Shown here piece after piece: positions 32,194-44,041 of a stretch of 64,000 nucleotides of DNA. Source of the stretch: Usnea hakonensis (taxonomy: Eukaryota; Ascomycota; Lecanoromycetes; Lecanorales; Parmeliaceae). Below the pieces are notes generated by a model. The model worked only from the letters and a program-made list of their open reading frames with translations, made no database searches and had not been told where the DNA came from. Within the stretch, counting starts at the first letter, position 1. Every line of letters starts with the position of its first letter. The DNA lies in assembly GCA_013423325.1 (NCBI GenBank), contig BLJB01000108.1:1-64000 (forward strand), given 5' to 3'. A program made the position numbers and the translations under genes.

Positions 32194-35100
32194 GATCAGG
32201 CGGCCTCAAGAGATGTCCATCTCCTAAGCTGTCGACTTTTCTTTAATCTTCTGCTGTATAACCCCCGGTTCGGCACCGTTTTGGCGGGGTGATGGTTCTA
32301 ACCGAGTATACCGGGGGAATAGAGTGTAATGTTCACCAAGTGAAGAGTCTTAGTCTTGTAAAGCGGATAGAGATGCATGAGGCTTCACTCTAGGAAAACA
32401 AGTAGCTCTTATCGAATGGCCTGGCGACTTGGATTTCTTCGCATGGACAACATCAATAAGATCGAAATCGAGGCAGAGACTCTGTCTTGGCGTGGCTCAG
32501 GCACCAGTGCGTTTGGAAATCCTACTGGTGGAAATCATCATTTGCTCGAGTGCAGAGCATCAAGTGAGACGCAGATGTGCATCTCTACGGCAAGAAGTAT
32601 GCGTAGGAGCAATCGTTGGGCTGATCTATTTAAGCCATGCATAGGTCCGGCTTCTACCTCGTGATTACCCACGGTCGTATTCAGAATACGGCTGCAGGAC
32701 TCATGCTTTTACTTCAGATTACCTGTCTGTTTGCTCCCAGCACTCTGTCAACCATGTCTCCCATAGGCATACAGTAGATTCAACCGTCAAAAAATTTGTC
32801 CGTCACTCACGATTTCGATTTGATTTCGCAGTTCTTATGCGATACCCGAAAAAATGGGAAATCAGGAATTCTGCACGACCGAGAAGATTTGGAGTAATTC
32901 ATGGATAAAATCCCTCATCTTCATTAAGTAGAGTAAGCTGACAGCATATGCAAGTCAGCCTTTAATGTTTCGCTTGACCCATAGGATCAATTCCTTCAAT
33001 CAACACATGAATATCATTACCTGACCTGGCCCTTCAGCTGAGCACCTTCCCCGTTGTCCCTAAGATGTAACACCTACCTGTTGTGACTGCGACATCGATG
33101 AGATGCTCTTCCTTCGTGGAGAATGTCGATCCTAGATATGCATGAAATGAATTAGGTGCATGCTTACTCCAAGCCATGCTGATGAATTGGGGAGAGGGGT
33201 AGCAGTACCGCTCAGAAGGTGTGTGGGGATCCACCCTGGCCCTTTGTACAACATAACCTAGCCCAAAGCTTGCTTGGGATGGGGAACTGGAGAGGGGGTG
33301 TAGGCCCTTGTACGTTCAAAGGACAATCTCTCCTCAGTCAGGCAACTTTGCTCTTACTTCTCGTATACAATGTGCGAAATGCCAGCCTGGTTGACCGATA
33401 AAACTTATCGCTGTCGTTTTCGCGATATCTGAGTGCAGACCTTTATTTGGACCTTGGGCAAGAACGCGGCCAGTTGCAGCCTGCTCGGATCACCAAAAGC
33501 ACGTCACCCTCTCCTTTTGTACTAGAAGCGCAAACTTTGGAATCTGCTTTCATCTTGTTTAGGGTGCTCACCCGTATTTGACCTCTCAGTGTGATGGGAT
33601 AGGAGATGCTTCTGCTTGGAAGCGCAACTATTTTGAATCCCACAGACCTGCGGGCAAGTCCGCATGCCTAAACCCTGCAGAGCTATAGCTCTTCCCTAGT
33701 CCCCACCTTTAAAGCAACAAAGGGTCCATGAACTACCTCGATGTACCTACCTAGAGGTACCGGGCTCGTACCTTATCTAGTGCAGCGCCGCGGGTGGCGC
33801 CAACTCGCCCCGACTATATTTCCTGCGGTCCAGGGGTCTCGTAGACGCCAAGATTCGGCCTTCAGACAACACAGGTCGTATTTCTTGTCTTGATGTTCCA
33901 TTAAGCAAAGTATGCTTCGAGATCTCTACTAAATCACCGCATTTACAATATACAAGCAGCTTTCGACGATTTGCCTGTTTGGAGTATTATCACCTAAGGC
34001 CTCACGACGTGAACGCCTAAGCCTTTAAGAACAGATCCTACGTAAAGCGAGCTGCATTAGTTCGCTGTTGTTCACGATTTAACCTTGCGATCATCGTGGA
34101 GTGTGCCTTTCTACGTAGTTCATAGTCTCATGCCAGCAGACAAGCATGATCTGATTCAAGATATTTTCTTGCGATGATCCGTCAATCTCCGTTACGAGTT
34201 GTTGCATTGGCACATCAGACTGGGGCTGCATGCATGGAAAATAATGGCCTTAAGTAAACATAAGAATGTTTTAGACTAGACCCCTATTGATGCTAATCCC
34301 CGGTCCCAAACTTCCTTTCTGTCCTATTAACCGTCACCGAGGATACCTTTCCGCCTTTCTCGAGATTTTACATGCATGATTTCGATGCTGGTGCCTCAGC
34401 GCTTGACAGAGAAAAGTATCTTGTTTCTGGGAGCGTATTTCTACTGCTCTACTGTGCGGGTTAGGAGCGACGCAGACAGTGTTATCACGGAATCCGATCA
34501 GTCAAGCCAATTGGCCAGTGATAGAGTATCCTGGTCAGCAAATTACAAAACTAAGGCGGGTGGGTTGAGGTCAACCCGCATTTCTGTGGTGTCCTCAGTC
34601 ACTCGCAATATTATCTACTAGGAAGTATTCGAGCCCCTCTCAATTGGACATCGCGTCATCAACATCTGAACCTCCCGCAACGGGATCCGTTTCAGAAATT
34701 GGATAAGTTGAAGAGCAAATTACTGTGCTCGAGCGTCTAATAACGCTACCTGTGGTGTGTGGAGCAAGAAGTTGTCACGGGAATAAACGCTACCTACTCT
34801 AGTGATTCGACGTGCGTTGAGCTCCACATACCTTGGCGTCTACACAGACTTTTGAATAGAGATCTGATAAAGTGTTGGTACTGTTCTTCTTGTTGTTGTA
34901 CGATTTTGGCTAATGCCTCAAGCTCTAAACACACGCCGGTTATGTCCGCCACATGTGCTCAATTCTACATGTACCCTGGTGATTCTTTGTGTACTCATCC
35001 GAAAGTGTTAACAGCAGCCCAGTGAGGGGTTGCTTGAAAAGGATGCAGGAGTCTAGCTCCTTGCCTGGGGGTTTACGCATGCACGTAAAACCTCCTCTCA

Positions 35101-35338
35101 CCCCCCAATCCTCCCTTTCTTCCCCCCATCCTCCCCCTTGCATATTATCATGGCTCTCTCACCAGGATACAGCTCAGCGTAGTCAAGCCCATTTACTGTC
35201 TCCAACTTGTCAAGTTGCATCTAATCGATAGAGTCCCACCTTGCTCACTTCGATTGGTTCTCTCCTTGTACCACCAGTCCACCTCCTCTCGACTCTCAGC
35301 TCTAACTTTCTCGCTTTACTACCTTCGGACCCTTGAAC
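32194..35338. other. Gene-poor stretch, 3.1 kb
   Basis: No open frame here carries a recognisable motif, and no splice-joined model was convincing. The last 250 bp before 35339 are pyrimidine-rich, as in many fungal core promoters. I saw no tRNA-like B box and no long repeat by eye. It separates the cluster from unrelated genes. Confidence 0.5.
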
Positions 35339-36454
35339 ATGTCCAACTCGTCTCCAGGTGGCTCTGCCTCCTCAAAACAAGTCTCTACTACGATCTCGCT
35401 CATGTCGGAACCCGTCAAGTGCTTGCGTCCTCATCCCTTTTTTCCAGCGGAGATATGGGACATGATCCGACGACTCGTGCGGGACGAATGCAGCAGTTGC
35501 AAGAGTCAAGATGACCTCGTCCGTCTGTGGACATGCGTAAGGCCTGTCAAGGATTTCAAAGCTACGATCGAAGACAGCTTCAAGACACTACACCTCGCAA
35601 AGACTGTGCTGCATTTTACTACCGGTCGGTACATCTCTGTATTGTGTGTTTCCAATCACGCCTGCTATCGGACAAGGTCTACGACAGGTAGCCGTTAGCT
35701 CGTCTCCGTTGAATCAGCTTGATCAGTCCGTCAATAGATCCAATCATCGTTAGCGTCATTCAAGGCGATCTACCGCGGAATACAAATATGGAAAAGGTGC
35801 TTAAGAGATGCTGACTTTTCGGGATCAATCTTATAGATCCATATTTTGTTCGGCCCGACACCTTCTCTCGCTCTAGAGCTGACCTGTATGCCCAATGGGA
35901 AGGCACTCCTCTTGCCACTCTCCGCCAACATGTTTTCAGAGTTCAGCTTCGCTTCGCAGGACTACGAGAGGCGGAGCCCGAAAGAGCTGTGTTCAAACTG
36001 CAACATAGATCGGACGATCCGAACGACCCTGGATATAGGTACGAAGGCGCCATTTTTAGGCACATGAGAGAAAGGGGGGGCCTAGGACCGATGGGAGAAG
36101 GAGATAAATACAAGCCGTCTGATGGGCGACGACTCTTTGGCGGTTCAGAAGGTTGGGGGCCGCCGAGTTTCCCTATTCCAATATTTGAGCCTGTGGCGAC
36201 CGAGGGGATGTTTGTGGTCCAGGTGCGAGCGGGACTCAGTGATTGCGCGATACCTGGCCTGAAGATCGACCAAGCGAAACGTGAGATCTCATTCAACTGG
36301 ATTGAGCTGTTTGAGCGCATGCTCTCAGAGCGCAAGGCCTTGCAAGAAAAAGATCTAGGCATTGTGAGTCATCATTATCCTCTGCGTCCCACTTCCTAAA
36401 TCTTGGGCTTTATTCGCTGACGCGACAAAGGACGGCGGACTTGAGGAGCCGTAG
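35339..36454 (+). CDS. Hypothetical F-box-like protein
   Basis: Three exons (35339..35624, 35837..36363, 36431..36454) join in phase to 278 aa. The N-terminal region FFPAEIWDMIRRLV, followed by CSSCKSQDDLVRLWTCVRPV and FKATIEDSF, resembles an F-box-like opening common in large fungal hypothetical families. The second exon encodes WEGTPLATLRQHVFRVQLRFAGL and ends in a helical KREISFNWIELFERML segment. The first intron (212 bp, weak GTCGGT donor) is the least certain point. The last intron has a good CTGAC branch site and leads to a short tail ending EEP. Function is unknown; an F-box would imply a ubiquitin-ligase adaptor. Confidence 0.5.
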
Positions 36455-36511
36455 CCACCCGCAAAGCAATGTACCCAAAATAAAATTGACCGACCCCTTC
36501 ACGGTGGCGTT

Positions 36512-39138
36512 GTGCCAGGAGATTTGGTGCCCGCCCTTATCGATCTTGCAGCAGGAGACTACAAGGAGCTATCCAAGCTGTCCAATGAATTTAAAAATTC
36601 AGTTCAAGTTGTTGAACGGCTCCTGGACCCTGTCACCATATGGAGAGATAACATGGGCCGTTTCGGTGGAAAAGAACGGTTGTCGATCGGAAGCCTTCGA
36701 CTCCAACGTAACTGCGACCGCGAGGTCATTCTCGACGACGAAGGTGAGATAGACGAGAAACGAGCTGATCTTGAAACGCTACGAATGAGGAGGAAAATCA
36801 GCGATTGGAAATTGGCCAGACGAGTAGGTGCCACGCCAGCGTATGGTCGCTGCTGCAAAGCTAATCCAGGGTCTTAGCAACATACCTGCGATGCTTGCCG
36901 ATTCTGGAATCAAAGATGCATGAAAAGGTGGTCGTTCGATCGTCCAAAGTATGTCTCGGGATGCGAATTTTGCTTCAAAACCGACAAATGTTGCACTTAC
37001 CGATTGGCGAAGTTGAACAACGACTGGCTCTCATCTTCCCTCGCATCTACGTCGCTGGGTGATCCAGTACTTCCACTGCAAGCTATTCGTAGCCTGACAC
37101 TTCCCAACACAATGCGATCTACGCAAGGATCTGGACTGATTGGACCGGAGCGGGGACCAACTTTCACACCAGTCGCCGAGCATTTGTTGTCCAGCATCAC
37201 TGATTTGGATCCGACAAATCCTGAGAATGTGGCTCTAAGCGGAGTGGGCGACCCTTCTTACCCTTGTGGCAATTTACCTCACCACCCCCCAGCTCTACCT
37301 GTAATCGGTCTGTGATTCCAGTAAATCCTCTCGTCGAGATCCTGCTAATTTGGGTCAGTCGCTCCTATCACGGAGGATAGCCTCGGCGTAGAAGACAAAA
37401 GGGGTGAACATCATGAAACAAGACTCCCTGCGTCTGTGGCGGAACCGATTTCTTCCATCCCGACTGATGGTCAGTCATTTCTATGAACTCATTCTACCCG
37501 AAGCTTCATACTATACTTTCCCATACTCTCGAACTTACCGCTGACATGATGATTTCATACAAGATGCCAAGGATCTTGTCTTGACGAACGCGCAGCGCCG
37601 CAAAAAGGACACAATGAGACAAGTCATGGAGAGCCGCGGGCTTGGAAAATTTGTCATTTCGATGGAGCGACGGAGAAAGCGTTCTGACTCTGGACCTGCA
37701 TCAAATCGCCGTGAGAGCAGGAGCGACGACGTAAAAGACCACGGACCAAATTCTCAATGATCGCAGACAACAAGTGCTCAGGGAATATACACGGCCAACT
37801 CTCAGAAATCGTGCGGGGGACAAGCTCAAGACTAAGATCAATCGTCCTGCTCGACGCAAGGCAGCTAAAAAGTCTCTTGCGAACTTTCGGTAACTCTTGT
37901 GCTTTAAAAGCAACACCTAAAGTAATGCTATCATCTAGCATAGGTATCAAGGAGCAAAGTACCGAGGAAAGCAGTCCTCGTCGACTCAGATCAACTCAGG
38001 CATCAATAACGCCTTGCAAAACCTTGCTCTGGAACTATTCCGTTCGATATATAAAACAAGAAGAATTCTCTCCTCACATGCAGCAAACCTCCAAGTCATA
38101 TCAAAACCTACTGAGAATATAAATGGGCATAGCATCATAGTCAATGACCCTTCCTATTTACCATCTATTCGACGGAAAGCCCTCCTAGCAAATTTACCCA
38201 GTCGGCCGGATGCTCAGTCTGACAGCTCTACAATAGAAGCGCGGTGTCCGCTGCTCAGAGATCTTCGAGGAGGCGTGATCGCTCCGTCAATGAATGTTGA
38301 CCAGCATCAACCCTGGTAAGTATCTCACAATTTTCAACGAGCCAAACTAATCGCTGGTAGTTCAAACGACATCCTACATCTAAAACAACAAAATCTCATC
38401 ACATTGTCTTCGCCGCCTCAAAGACCTAACTTATTGGACCTCCAGTATGCAACATTACCTTCTACTACCATCACTCGCCCTGACATGCCAAGCTGTTCTG
38501 CTCTGGGCTTCACGCCACCATCCGATAACAGATCCTCGGAAGTTTCTTTGAGACCAAAAACTGGGTCATTTATCTCATACAAATCAGCCGCCAGTAATAC
38601 TGCAAAGTCAGCTGCGTCCAACGGGGAGGTTTCCGTCCTTGAAGGTTTCAATAACAGCATCAAAACTGCCTTCAACGTCTGCAAAGCAAATTCGATATCA
38701 CCCAAGGGATTGTCGGCGATGTCACCTGTCCATTCGAGTATTCACTTCCCCATCCAGAACATCCTCAGCCGCGGACGTGAGACCAGTCGTGAGCCTGAGA
38801 CTTCAGAACACAACTACCCTGTATTGAAAGATCTGGGGAGGACCTACACCCGTGACAACAGCATCACAGCCGAGACAAGGCATCAGAAATTGATAGCAGA
38901 AGAAGAAGAAGAAGAATTAGAAAAAGCGTATTTCCATCTGACACGGGCATTCAAAACGACCATCGAGAGAGTCGACCGCTGCGAATCCGGCTTGAGGTAT
39001 GGCTCAGTAACCGAACGCTCATACCTCCCGAAAGGTAGCTTCTCAAATCGCAAGTCTTTCTCAACCACCGAGACTCCAGTCCCTCCGGCAACGATCACGT
39101 ATTGTGCGCTAGTTGCTACCACTCTCATTGGACCTTGA
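36512..39138 (+). CDS. Unrecognised multi-exon gene, model incomplete
   Basis: Several segments join with good splice signals and matching phase: about 37120..37307, 37359..37469 and 37564 onward, then separately 37738..37889, 37944..38315 and 38361..39138. Introns 37308-37358 and 38316-38360 have CTAAT branch sites. The junction between the two groups (37700-37770) does not resolve: every donor-acceptor pair I tried is too short or out of phase. This may be a missed exon, a frameshift or two genes. The start is unknown; an open segment at 36512-36877 (Lys/Glu-rich, ends near KLARR) could be an upstream exon. The product is Ser/Thr-rich, with basic NAQRRKK and ARRKAAKK stretches and an EEEEEELEKA run. 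No family recognised. Confidence 0.35.
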
Positions 39139-40193
39139 ATCTTTCCTTCGACAAGGAAGTTCCCAGCGCCACCATGCAGAAAAGGAGCGCTCAACCACAA
39201 CTTTGTTCCACGGGTGAGGCCTTGTCCAAGACCAATGGAAAGGGTGAGATGCGAGGGATCAATTTGCCCCACTCGTTCAAGTCTTGGTCCTCCGTTATTA
39301 AGAAACAACATTCATGCTTTCCTCACCGCCTCCCGTTCTTAAGTCCACTACTCGAACGGTACTGGCTCGTCCATCAATCTCAAAAGCAAAACCACCAACC
39401 CTCTCCATCCCCACAACCCCACCTCCACAAATCTCTTCCAGCACAATCCTCCCACCTCCATCACCCTCCAACCCAAACCCACCAATCCCCACCATCCCCA
39501 CCATCCCACCTCCTCAACCCCAACCCTCCCTCCCTTCCAGCCCAATCCTACCTCCTCCCTCCTCCATCGCTCAAAAAACATCAACACCACCACCAACCCT
39601 CCGAGTTCCCACAATCTCAACTCGAGGAAAATGTCGGCATGGGCTTGAGCCGTGAGGGTAGGAATTTGGGGACAGGTGGGAAAGGTTTACTCTGTGGTTG
39701 AGTAGAATAGAATAGGGAAAAGCAGGGGGGGGGGATGAGGATATGAAAAGAGAGATGAATGAATGAATGAATGAAAAGACACCGAGTTGAAAAGGAAGTA
39801 TTTGACGGGGAAAAATAAAGGGGTAAGGAAAAAGAGATCAAAAAACAGGAGAAAAGGAATTAATTGGCGCGAAAAAAAGGGGGGATGGGGAAAGGAGTAT
39901 TTGATTATCTATTTATGAGTGTGCGACATTTGATATTTCATTTGATATGAGATGGCAATGTATACTAGAACAGTATAGCAGTGGGTAGTTTTTCAAATAT
40001 AGAGTGCCGGTTGTTTTGGAATTTACATGTCCACATGAATATGTTGTAAAGTGACTGAAAAGGAGTAGGAGACAGGGCAGCCAAGAACCCATGCCCCCCT
40101 CCCCACCCTCCTCACCAAAACGGAGCACACAAACCAATAAAGCTCCCTTCCCTACCAACCCCTCGCCTCCCACCCCCCCAAAATTCACGATCC
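39139..40193. other. Low-complexity intergenic region
   Basis: About 39380-39620 is strongly C-rich on the + strand and opens proline-rich or glycine-rich frames in many phases on both strands. I treat these as composition artefacts. A GAAT tetranucleotide repeat (GAATGAATGAATGAATG) sits near 39757-39773. The 3' UTR of the permease is expected at the right end. Confidence 0.5.
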
Positions 40194-42309
40194 TCACACA
40201 TCTTTCCCCTCACTCCCACTCCCATCCGCACTCCCACTACCATCCTTACTCCCCCTCCCCACACCCTCCAACCCCTTAATCTCAAGCCCGTCATCCTTAA
40301 TAGCGCGCTGCTGTGCCTCAGTCAGATTATCCGTGTCGAGAGTGATTTTCGGCCCCGCGAACCACTTCCGCGCGTTTATGAAGTAGTAAGCCAGGGCGCC
40401 GAGCCAGACCGCGGAGTTGATGACGATGGTGTAGTTCATGGTTTGGGCTGTGAAGGGGGGTTAGTGGGTGGGGTGGGGTGAGGTGAGGAGGAGGAGGGGG
40501 TGGAAGACAAGATATTGTAGGTACGGATGGGTTTTAGAAGTGGGAGGGTGGCGAGACTTACGGGTAGGATGCGGGCCCTCGACTGGGAACATGGATAGTA
40601 CTGTCCCAAACATCAAGAACGTGATAGCCGCCCAAGCAATCGGGACTGAAAGTCCATCCCCCGTGTAGAACGGTCCTGGCTTGAATTTCTTCTGGCCCCA
40701 AACCACCCTTGCGAAAATGGGTATCCCCCAAGCCAAATTGTTCCCCGCCACGCCCAGCGAGAAGAGCGCCTGCGCAGCCGCTGGCGCGATGAGTGACAGT
40801 AGACCTAAGACGGCCGCCAAGAGGACGCATCCCCAGATGGTGCGGAGTGGGATGTAGCCGAATCTTTGGGAGATGGGACGGAAGAAGCGGGAGAAGGGGA
40901 GGGCACCGTCGCGGGAGAAGGCCCAAGCCTGGCGGGAAGCGGCTACGAGGATGGAGAGGCCCATGAGGAATTGGACGATGAACAGGAGGGACATGAGGCC
41001 CAGGGTGCCGTGTTTGCCTATGGCGTCGAAGTAGATCTGATGGCTACGGTCAACCGACGGAGTGAGAAGGGACGAGGAAATTTCCACTTGCCTGCGCCAT
41101 TGGCTGGCCAAATTTGGATCCAGTGACAGAGCTCAGATCGGGATTGATGCACGCAGCAAGGACGATGACAATGATGAACCCGAAAAACCAGCAAGACCCA
41201 ATTGACATGAGAATGCCAAAAGGCTGTCGAGGACCTGTCAGTGACCATTGATTGGGTAGAGACATGTTTACAACGTACAACAGCTTTAGTCGCATTAGCT
41301 GCCTCCTCTGACATGTGAACGCAGGAGTCGAAGCCTCCAATAGTCCATATAGGGCTCAGCCATGCTAGCATGAAAGCCCACCCGGTTGGCCATGTCGTTA
41401 AGTTCTCTGTCTGTGTGAAGATATAATGCCCATCATTACGGTGGTGCCGTGCTCCTATGGGTAGAGCTATGATTGTGGCAAATATCAAGACGAAGTTGGC
41501 GACCACGAAGACCGTCTGCAGCTTGCCCATGATCTTGGACATTGTTGAAGCAAGTATTCCGTGGCAGCAAACACAAGCCAGGAACGTGGCATAAATGACC
41601 CCGTTGGATGGGGTCCAATTGCCGTCGCGGGCAATTACAACGACGGAGAGGAACATGAGGGCAAATGCATCTATTCTCCATGAGTAAAATGTATCAGAAC
41701 GGATGCGAGTCCATGATGCTCACAATCAATTGAGCACAAGCCACCGACGAGCCCTATGGTGTTGCTATATCCGACTAAGAAGCAGAGTGGGTTCCGCGTC
41801 TTTGGGGAAGAAAAGTAGTGCGTCCACCAGTATAAGCCTCCAGATGTTGGCATCGCAGAGCCAAGATCAGCCTGGAGATGTTCAGTACCAAAAGCGGCAT
41901 TGGGTCGAGTCGGAGGGGTACCATGGCGAGCCCAACGACGAAGATGAGACCTGAGGCCAAGAACCATCCCTTATAGCTATCAGTTCCGAGTTGGCGTTAT
42001 GAGGTTGCCACTCTTTCACTAACCCAAACCATTCCTGCAGGACCGGCGGGAATCGAGAATGACAGTGTGGACGCAATGGATGGCAAGAGTCCCATTATAC
42101 TAAAAGCGATGCCAAAGACTTCTATCATAGTAAAATTCCGCCGCAACTCTTGTTTGTAGCCAAGTTTTGCTGGGTCTCAGGTCAGATATAGCTATTGGTT
42201 GTCCCCAACATATTGACATACCCAATAGTGCAGCATCATCTTCGTTTGCCAGATCATAATTTGGCGCAGACGCTATAGAAGCTTTGCGATTCTCGTCTGG
42301 GGTCGCCAT
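40194..42309 (-). CDS. APC-family permease (GABA/choline/amino acid type)
   Basis: Eight exons, complement(42222..42309, 42024..42169, 41922..41969, 41724..41871, 41279..41670, 41092..41223, 40562..41036, 40194..40447), give 560 aa, all in phase. The N-terminus has the fungal permease opening NEDDAALLAKLGYKQELRRNF, then FSIMGLLPSIASTLSFSIPAGPAGMVWGW in TM1. Later blocks include MPTSGGLYWW, GFDSCVHMSEEAANA and SRQAWAFSRDGALPFS, typical of the Uga4/Hnm1 branch of the amino acid-polyamine-organocation superfamily. About 12 TM segments are expected at the plasma membrane. The sixth intron (41037-41091) uses a GC donor (CAG|GCAAGT). The C-terminal tail is Gly/Ser/Asp-rich. The substrate cannot be fixed from sequence alone. 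Confidence 0.93.
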
Positions 42310-42995
42310 GTTTATGGATATGTAGATGTAGATGTTTTGCGAAATATACAAAGTACAAGCAGACGGGAAGACAGGAGATGGGAAAAGGTTATCACGAATA
42401 TGTTACCCCCGCCTCCATTTCATAATCTCAACCTACATCCTCCTAGCATTCCATTTCCACATGGCGGTCACTTAGTCGGCCTTACCGCAACGCCATTGCT
42501 GCATGGTGATCATCTTTGCTGATGATCGATTGGAGAGCAATATCGCCCTAGATAACGGTTTTGATAAGCAATCGAGGCTAATGCAGTCAGCAAGATTATT
42601 GTGATTGTGTCAGGAGAATCGCTTCTTCAATCGCTGCAGGTATCAATACTATTCTCATTAGAACAAGCCAGAATACAGAGATAGCTTTCGCTATGTCACG
42701 TCCTAGAGAGTAGACGGTGCTGGCTTGAAGGGCACAAGGGGAATTGATTGACGGAGACGTTTCCGCGACTTCGCCTAATCTTGGCGGTCTCGCTTCACCT
42801 TCCATTTCAGGGCCAAGTGCGGCAACCCGAGACGACATCGTTACTTCACTCATCACACAGCTAGAATACCCTATGTCATTTTCGGGACTCTACCGCTCCA
42901 CCTTTGAAGTAAGCGGACTGCGAGGGCCAGTCTTTCCAACATTGGGCTACCCCTTCGAGCAGCTTTAGTAAGAGGAACAGTATTGCAACGCGACC
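42310..42995. other. Divergent promoter, permease / prefoldin 4
   Basis: Non-coding by eye. The open frame beginning 42744 (+) runs toward the prefoldin gene but has no family resemblance and is not needed for its start. No repeat or RNA gene seen. Confidence 0.45.
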
Positions 42996-43567
42996 ATGCA
43001 GAGACGGATGGTACGCACAAGGCTTTTCGGATTACACAGGCTGTAACGCTGATGAACTTTGAGCTTTCAAAAGAGGACGAGGCGAATGTGGGAAAGGATG
43101 AGCGAGAAGTCAGACGAGAAGACCAAGATAAGATCAACAAGTTCAGCAAATTACATCAACGCGAGACCGCTCTGGAAGATGAGCTGAAAACCAAAGCTGT
43201 ATGGAAGAGACTGTTTTTGTTCAGCAATGTTGATATGACTGATGAAAGCTGTAGAAGGACAAGGAGGATCTTGAGGAATTGTCCAACGAATTGGAGCTGG
43301 CGGATGAAGATGACAGGATCCCGTAGGCCATGTGCCGAGTTGCTGAGTTTGGCACGCACTGAAAATGGTCACAGATACAAGATTGGAGATACTTTTGTGT
43401 CTTTACCGCTCTCAGAGGTGCAGGGCATGCTCACCACGTCGACGGAAAAGATCGAGGAGTCTATATCGGCAGTCGAAGGAAAGTTGAGCATTGTCCGAGA
43501 GGAAATGGAGAATTTGAAGGTTCAGTTGTACGCTAGATTTGGGAAGAGCATCAATTTAGAGACTTGA
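42996..43567 (+). CDS. PFD4: Prefoldin subunit 4
   Basis: Four exons (42996..43010, 43064..43198, 43255..43322, 43375..43567) give 136 aa. The first exon is only 15 nt (MQRRM) and splices in phase 0 to LSKEDEANVG. The protein is a beta-type prefoldin: an N-terminal coiled coil with REDQDKINKFSKLHQR, the central hairpin block DRIPYKIGDTFVSLPL, and a C-terminal coiled coil with STEKIEESISAVEGKL. Length fits the family. It is a cytosolic chaperone subunit that passes unfolded actin and tubulin to CCT. It is divergent from the permease, with no functional link suggested. Confidence 0.94.
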
Positions 43568-44041
43568 ATTGATCCAAAGTAAAGAGTAAAGTAAAGTAAG
43601 ATACATTAATTTAGTGATGCTAGGCATTGAAGGTGGATTGATACAGGTTCTCTGCTCTAACTCAAACAAGCAGTTGTTTGCTTTGCCAATGATTTTATTT
43701 ACTTTTTGCACAGGTCGAGGGGCAGAGGGAGATCGGCAAGTCGGCACTTTTTGATAGGTCTCGTCTACGCTAATAAAGTAGCAAACTAAGGTACCTACCT
43801 TATTATGACCTTGAGAACGTCAATACTACCCCTCGTACTATTGACCCACCAGACCATCTTCTGCCGAATAACCGGCTTCACGGTAGCTGCGTAAGGTACT
43901 TACCAAGAGCAATAAATTAGCCATGACTCCCTCTCTCATGGCTCAATGGAGCCTTTCTTCCACATTTTTTCCGACTTTGCATCGCCGTTGTAAAGCTCGA
44001 GTTCCGTCGTGGAGAGCTTTGATGCGCGCCCCTGGAGTACC
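43568..44041. other. Intergenic upstream of second MFS gene
   Basis: Prefoldin 3' UTR and MFS promoter. Short AGTAA/AAAGT repeats occur just after the prefoldin stop. Nothing else is supported. Confidence 0.45.

Noticed and set aside
38883..39504. Minus-strand frames that look beta-rich and could join across 39300
   Set aside because: Joining attempts give early stops, and the + strand has a phase-consistent spliced model over the same DNA.
39314..39655. Proline-rich + frame and glycine/tryptophan-rich minus frame
   Set aside because: Both arise from C-rich low-complexity DNA that keeps many frames open.
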